Assembly: GCA_008933995.1 (NCBI GenBank)
Contig: WARS01003734.1
Coordinates: forward strand, 77,501 to 141,500
Length of the DNA stretch: 64,000 nucleotides
Origin: Datnioides undecimradiatus
Lineage: Eukaryota > Chordata > Actinopteri > Lobotiformes > Datnioididae
Direction: 5' to 3'
The position numbers and the translations under genes were made by a program. A model generated the notes under the pieces. The model worked only from the letters and a program-made list of their open reading frames with translations. It had not been told where the DNA came from and ran no database searches. This document shows positions 58,041 through 64,000 of the stretch, piece by piece; positions within the stretch are counted from its first letter, which is position 1, and the number at the start of each line of letters is the position of its first letter.

Positions 58041-60652
58041 CTGACGAATAACGAGCAGCAACATCTGTTGATTTCTGTTAAACCTAAAGTCTGTGAGCTT
58101 CAGTGAAACAGAGTCAGGACCACTTCAGTTCAGCTCAGTTGGGTTTCTCAGCAGGTGCCCCCCCCCCCATTAATGGGGGTGAATCTCTCCTCTGCCTCCC
58201 CCCTCACCTGTCTTTCCTCTGCTGTCGTTTCTCCACGAAGACGCAGAAAAGAGGCCGAGCGGGGACAGGAGAGGAGCTTCCTCCCCTCCCTCCCCCCGGT
58301 GTGGTTTCCTGTTTGTAGGTGGGAGGATGTTGAGACGGTTGCAGCAGTGTTCGCACAGTTCGCTGCAGCCTCTTTGACAGCCGGCGTTGCTCTGAGGTGT
58401 CACAGCGGAGCCGCCTGATTGGTTCGAGGTGTTTGTGTGAAACATTTTTTTTTCGCTCGCTGTGAGGTGCAGGACTCGTTTCCAGTTCCCGGCACCAGTT
58501 GCAGGTTGCAGTTGAAAGAGGACAGTTTGATCAGCCCACACACGACATTCACCGCCGCACGGCGTTGGACTGTGATGCTCGCTGGTTGGTCGGTGAGTCA
58601 CACCTTTGCAGCAGCTTGTCTCACACACTTTGACTCTTGTGCTTAGGTGATTTCTCTGTTTATTGTTCTTCTCTTTGTATGAACCTGAGCTGATTATCTT
58701 TATTGTAGGAACCACTGAGGAACAGGACGTCAGACCAGAGGATCTTTGGCGGGAGGTGAAACTAAACCCCTAGTGTCTCGACTCAGAAGGTGATTGGATG
58801 CAGCGATGACAGAGGAGAGAAGGAGTCAGTGACTAACGCAGGAGGGAGGAAGAGTCAAGTAGGTGCAGATCAGATCATCAGGGGAGGAGACGGGCGAAGA
58901 CACAGATAGAGCGAGGACGTCTTCAGACATGGCGGATGTTTGGTTAGAGTAGTCGCCTCATGTGGACCAGAAACTGCTGGAGAGACCCTAAAACTTCACC
59001 CGTCCTCCACGCCACCGAAAAGCCGTCCCTCCAGTCGCCACTTGTCCTCACGTGCAGGTGAGTTTTGCGTCGTTTTCTCTGACTCTGAGCTGATTTAATG
59101 ACCTGCAGGTTGTTCCCATCATGCACATGGAGGAGGTGAGCGCTGAAGTTCTGCTGCTGTCGATCTGCAGATCCACTGAAAGATCTCATTTTACACTGAG
59201 AGGCTGCAAAAGATCGAAAGAGTGACTTTGACCCGACTCCTCGGGAAGTCCCGACAGTTTAGTGACAGACGAGGTTTGACAATCAGAAGTTTGAGATGAA
59301 GCTCGCAGCGTTTCTCCTTCTGTTCACGCCACATCAGGAGCTTTTCCTCTGTTTAAACCGGACACGACGGCCGACAAACCGCAGCTGTTCACAACCAGCC
59401 GGGAACATTTTGTCATTCCTCATCTGTCCTCACTTCCTGTCCCTTGACTCTTATCATCAGAGCATCTGCAGGTCCTCAGGAAGTCTAAAATTATAGATAT
59501 TAAATCATAAATAATACATATTTCTCTTTAAAGGTCATTAAATAGTCTTGAAGCTGAATTCATTTATCTACTTTTGCTAAAATGAGTCAAACTCATCACT
59601 CAATCATTCTGTCTTTTTCCTTAAACTTAACACTCACCTGTTGACAAAATGTACATTAATGACTGAGTAAAGTTTTAAATGTGCTTTAAAAATCAGAAAC
59701 TTATGAAACTTTCACTTGAAGTTTTTATTACCCATAAAAAGCCTAAAATGCTGATTTATAGTAATACACATCTGATTTTTAGGTCAGCTCTTCACATTCA
59801 CACACCGGTTAGCTTAGCTTAGCAAAGACATCCAACATGTCTGAAGGTAAGGAGTCGTCCTTCCTGCTCTGAAGCTCGTTAGCACAGATCTCGTTTGTTC
59901 CAAAGCTGATCAGTTTTCTGAATCTGCAGAACTTCCTGGAGTTCTGTCGTCACGTTGAAATGATGAGGAATGAGCAGAAACCCCAGGAAGCTGATAACAC
60001 AAAGATAAAGTTACTCTGTGGCTCAAATAACTAAATACTTTTGTCTCCATTTGATGCTACTTTATCCTTTTTTACTCCATTATATTCACAGCTGTAGTCA
60101 TATTTAACTTAATAATTCAAAATGTGGTGATCTGATAAAATGATGCAGCTTTGTTGTTTTTTATTATTAAAATGTATTTTTATTCACCCAGCAGCGAGTA
60201 CTTTTACTCTAACTGATGATACTTCAGTTCTTTTTCTAAAGCAGGATCTGAACGCAGGCGTCTCGACTTCTTTCTGAACTTTAATCGAGTGTTAACTCAC
60301 ATTAAAGGAGTTTCAGCAGCTTTAATAACTGAAACACGAGTCAAGCTTGAACAGCGCTGTGTTAAAGACATCATCAACCTTAAACTGGTGAAACCTGCTT
60401 CCCCTCCTCTCTGACCTTTTGGCCTGTTGCCCTTAATTAAAAACTTTCAGGATTTTTTTAAATGAACATTTAAAAAAGCAGAAAACGAGCTGAAAGACGG
60501 AGCCGCAAACACAAGATGGCCGCCTGTCGGGCTGCAGTGCCGAGCGAGGAGCTGGCTCTGATCTCGATAAAGTTTTGAGGTTTTTGAATATGAATGTCAG
60601 AAGCTGCAGTGTGTGTGTGTGTGTGTGCGTGCAGGTGCGTGTGCGTGCGTGC

Positions 60653-60692
<40 letters not shown>

Positions 60693-62423
60693 ATGCATGC
60701 AGGTGCGTGTGCGTGCGTGTGCCTCCATGTTGCCTCCATGTGAGGTGAGTTGACGGTGCGGCGGTGGCGGCTTCAGGTCGTCACAGGAGAGAAGAAGAGC
60801 ACCGGACGCTCGCAGTGCGTGTGAAAATGGTTTTCCTTCCTGTGTGACGCAGCCCCGCGATGAGGAGGCCGATAATCTGCTGCTGAAGCTTCAGGAAAGA
60901 GAAAAACCACCGTTTATTGAAGAAAATAGAACATTTTTAAAACATGGTTTCCTCCCATTCACTGCAGTGAAACTGTCAGAGCGACTGAACTTCACTGTGG
61001 AGAAATGACGCTTACTGCAAATCTGCCATAAAACTACGTTACTTTTGAGATTTTACACAAAACATACAAAGGAAATATGAAACTGATCAACTACACAACT
61101 GGTTGGTTAATTAAATATGAGCTGATTAGTCAATTATCCAAAAACTAATCAACAGCTGTTTGTTATTAAGTCATTTTTCATGCAAAACCTCAAACATTTC
61201 ATGTTTTCAGCATCTTCAACGTGAAGATTTTCTGTTTTTCTCTGAAATTTCTGATCCTTAAACTGTCGGTCGGACAGAAACTCGTCTGTCTGTCTGAAAC
61301 TCGTCACCGATGAGACACATTTCTGTCCTTTGACAAACCGAACACAGTCAAATGAGGGGAAGTCACAGATGCTAACAGGCTAACAGGCTAACATCAGCGT
61401 GTATGAGGGCAGAAAAGTTGAAGCCATGCAGAGAAAAAGACCCCGTCAGACATTGTTTCACTCATTGCTGCTCTGATTGGTCAGATCTCACAGGTGTGCA
61501 GGTGTTTTTATCTGCCCACACTCAACATGTTGTTGCAAGATCTGTTTTAGCTGCGGCCGCTAATGCCACAGCTCAGTGATGGCCTGTGTGCAGTCTGAGA
61601 TGGCTAGCTGCTGGCTGCTAATCAAAACTACACAGCGAGCAAATGAGTTCCTGCACCTTTTATCTGTTGTTACCTTCAGGGTGCATATGATGCTGAGTGG
61701 GTTCTGTGAAGCAATAAAGCTAATGCTAACTGAGCTAGCGCTGAAGGATAAACACACAAATTGCATCAAGATAAAACAGCTGGTGCAGATCATCTCAGGA
61801 GTCCCTGATGTGTCTGAATGGCGTCTGAACAACACAAATGTCTGGAGTCATTTAGCGTCTCGCAGTGATCTCACACACGAATTAGACTGAAAACATTTAA
61901 TGCAACGTGTTCAACTTTCCTCCTGTTCTTCATCGAGTGCTTTTATTACAGACTTAACCCAGTAGTTTCAGTGAGTAACCACTTTAAACACGTTTATTAT
62001 TGTAACCATGAGGTCACCTGACTGAAACAACCAAAGACAAAATCATGACTTGTTGGCCAAGTTGATCTGGTTCACAGAAACCCAGTGAACCCTAACCCAC
62101 GCCCCTCAGGACGTATAACAACAATGCTAACAGCTGCTAACAGCAGCTAAGCTAGCTCTGCAGGGGGCTGCTGCAGGAACCGGGACCCTAATACTTGTTT
62201 GTTTCTTGGCTTCACGTTTGCATAGAAATTTAAAAAAGCTGAAGTATCCGTGACAGGGTTTCCTGTTTCTGAGGTTAAAGCTCCCTCAGTCCATCCTGAG
62301 GAGAACTCAAACGTCTGGACCATATTTCATGTCAGTTCAGCTGCTGAGATGTTGGAGTCTGATGGACTGAGTGAAACCTCTGACAGTCTCTCTGTCCTGT
62401 TGTCCTCTCCTGTCCCCCTTTAG
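58041..62423. other. region upstream of the lat-like gene
   Basis: No coding gene is supported. It probably holds the lat promoter and a non-coding first exon, but their positions cannot be fixed from sequence. A repeat-family fragment lies at about 60028-60240 and a compound GT repeat at 60609-60721. Confidence 0.5.
60609..60721. repeat. compound (GT)n / GCGTGCAGGT repeat
   Basis: 113 bp of GT runs interrupted by GTGCAGGTGCGTGTGCGTGC segments, upstream of the lat-like gene. Confidence 0.9.
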
Positions 62424-62430
62424 ATGAAAC

Positions 62431-63869
62431 ATGGCTGTCACTTTGCTCATCGTGGTTATGTTGGCTGCCATCTTTGTCTCCACGGTCCTCCTGTCTGTCG
62501 TCTGTCTGCACTGCAGGAACAAAGGCCCGCTGGGTGAGAAGATGTCGTCCTTCACACTGTGACAACACTTGGTTAACAGCTGCCACGGCTGCTCATAACG
62601 CCCCGTCCTAATTATTACGTCCTGTGGTTCCAATGCGGCTCAGAGCTGTTGTCACAGGTCTGATGGTCAACACATCTGAATTATCTGATTTTACAATCAA
62701 CTGAAACTGTTTTATCTGTTTCCTCCCACCAGTGTCCATCAGCCAGGGGAATGCGTTAGAGGAGTGAGTCTTTTCTTTTCTGCTCAAACACTTTTACAGA
62801 ACAATAATTCAAGTTAATTCTGACAGTTTTAGATAAAATGGTGGCTGATGATGTTTTATTTTCTTTCCATCAGATCCACTGAGTTCAGAATCATCCACCC
62901 ATGTAAGTCTGAAACACCTGACATCGACTGAGAGTTTCAAAGTTTGTGCAGTTAATAAGCTCAAAGTGAATTATGATTAATGAGTTTCAGTTCATGGCTC
63001 TGGTCTTTATCATGAAAAGACGGAAAACACAAAAGATGTCATCATGTTAACATGCTAAACCAGAGCATTGACTCGTGGGCGTTTCTTTTGTTGCATTGGT
63101 TTCAGGTTAATAAATGACTCAGAGAGTCAGATGTTCTCTAATAAATATATAAATATGTTTCCAACATATTACTTTATCAGCAAAATTGTGCATGAATTAA
63201 TAAAAAGTTTGCTGTAGTCAACTAAGCATTTTCCATCCGTCGTGTTTCCCTGTAGATCATCAAAGTCGGCAAGTCTTTTGCCAAAATTCACCACTTTTCT
63301 TCAACTTTGTGAGCTGTTGTATGATTTGAGGTTGTACATGTTAATTTTCCCAGTCAGGAACTAATTTTTCCACATGAGCGCAGGGCTGTATTTTATGATG
63401 GCGGAGACGACTCTACGCCGATGATGTTGTCATTTCCGTTAGTCTTGTTGAGGAAGATGATGAAGGTGATTTGTTCTCTCTGTCGGATTCCAGCCCAGTC
63501 CAACGATTTGAGCTCCATCCGCCCTTCCTCCAACCTGTCACCTTTGTGAGTTACTTTCTTATGAGATACCACACTCAGTTCACCTGCCAGGACCACACGA
63601 CCTTCATCAGCACCAAACAAGTCATCAATATTAAAAACTGCCTGAAATTCAGTTAAAAGTCATAATTATATCACAGGTGACATTAAACAAGCACTTTATT
63701 TGGTTCTCCTGGGAACCTTCAAAGCTTTAGAGAAGGTTTCTTACAGTTTTAAGAGCCTGGACTGAGGCGGCAGAGGACGGGCTCATCTCATATCAGTGTT
63801 TTTGTATGTACAGCCCAACTGATCATGGAACTCAACGGAGACCCCGATCCTTCACCACTGCAGAAACTG
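62431..63869 (+). CDS. lat: lat-like gene, linker for activation of T cells, 5' portion (runs off right edge)
   Basis: Five exons can be chained in phase: 62431-62533, 62733-62763, 62874-62902, 63494-63545 and 63814-63869. Exon 1 encodes a short extracellular end, a single hydrophobic helix (about residues 3-24) and CLHC at residues 25-28. The spacing matches the palmitoylated C26-x-x-C29 (CVHC) of human LAT. The cytosolic part begins RNKGPLVSISQGNALEESTE and later reads SNDLSSIRPSSNLSPFPTD. Tyrosine motifs for Grb2/PLC-gamma would lie beyond the window. Human LAT follows SPNS1 on the same strand, supporting the call. The ATG at 62431 is preferred over the out-of-frame ATG at 62424, which follows a possible 5' UTR acceptor (CCCTTTAG). 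Downstream exon choices are less certain than exon 1. Confidence 0.75.
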
Positions 63870-64000
63870 GTGAGATCCTCTTTTCTGTCATTGTCCTGTG
63901 TGTCTTTGTCTTTTGTTTACATGTGTTAACTAACAATCAGCGTCATATGAACATATGAAACCTTTAATTGGTTTACTGTGGTAACAACGTGGCTTTTCCT

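Noticed and set aside
61576..61890. 104-codon plus frame upstream of lat
   Set aside because: No recognised family, no splice signals in the right places; left as unassigned chance ORF.
63256..63308. Possible extra lat exon (acceptor TTTCCCTGTAG, donor TTT/GTGAGC)
   Set aside because: It would end in phase 0, whereas the next supported exon at 63494 needs phase 1 and otherwise meets a stop.

Overview
The window is vertebrate nuclear DNA, most likely from a ray-finned (teleost) fish. Genes are split into short exons with GT-AG introns. Long (CA)n/(GT)n runs, minisatellites, Tc1-like DNA transposons and LINE remnants are dense. The interspersed repeats I recognise are fish families. I found no bacterial, viral or organellar genes.

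Eight protein-coding genes can be reconstructed exon by exon with consistent reading phase. Positions 2.2-20.7 kb hold mxra7 on the minus strand, with a proline/glutamate/valine-rich coding minisatellite as exon 2. Positions 24.3-28.9 kb hold jmjd6 on the minus strand, and 29.6-31.1 kb hold mettl23 on the plus strand; these two share a 655-bp head-to-head promoter. Positions 33.5-33.8 kb hold nupr1 on the minus strand. Then, all on the plus strand, come sgf29 (38.7-42.6 kb, with a Tc1-like transposon in intron 7), nfatc2ip (43.5-46.1 kb), spns1 (50.6-55.9 kb) and the 5' part of a lat-like gene (62.4 kb to the right edge).

The left block (mxra7-jmjd6-mettl23) matches the gene order of human 17q25. 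The right block (nupr1-sgf29-nfatc2ip-spns1-lat) matches human 16p11.2. The junction between the blocks lies in about 1 kb between the 3' ends of mettl23 and nupr1.

The genes do not form one pathway. jmjd6 (2-oxoglutarate oxygenase), mettl23 (arginine methyltransferase) and sgf29 (H3K4me reader of SAGA) act on chromatin or RNA. nupr1 is a small stress-induced nuclear protein, nfatc2ip carries tandem SUMO-like domains, spns1 is a lysosomal lysophospholipid exporter, and lat is a T-cell signalling scaffold.

I see no convincing new biological system. The observations most worth a second look are: splice acceptors placed directly after long (TG)n runs in three neighbouring genes; a 94-bp higher-order repeat in a jmjd6 intron; alternative terminal exons of mxra7; a stress-response element separated from the nupr1 TATA box by a minisatellite; CLEAR-type E-boxes in front of spns1; and a Tc1 element that splits an older repeat.
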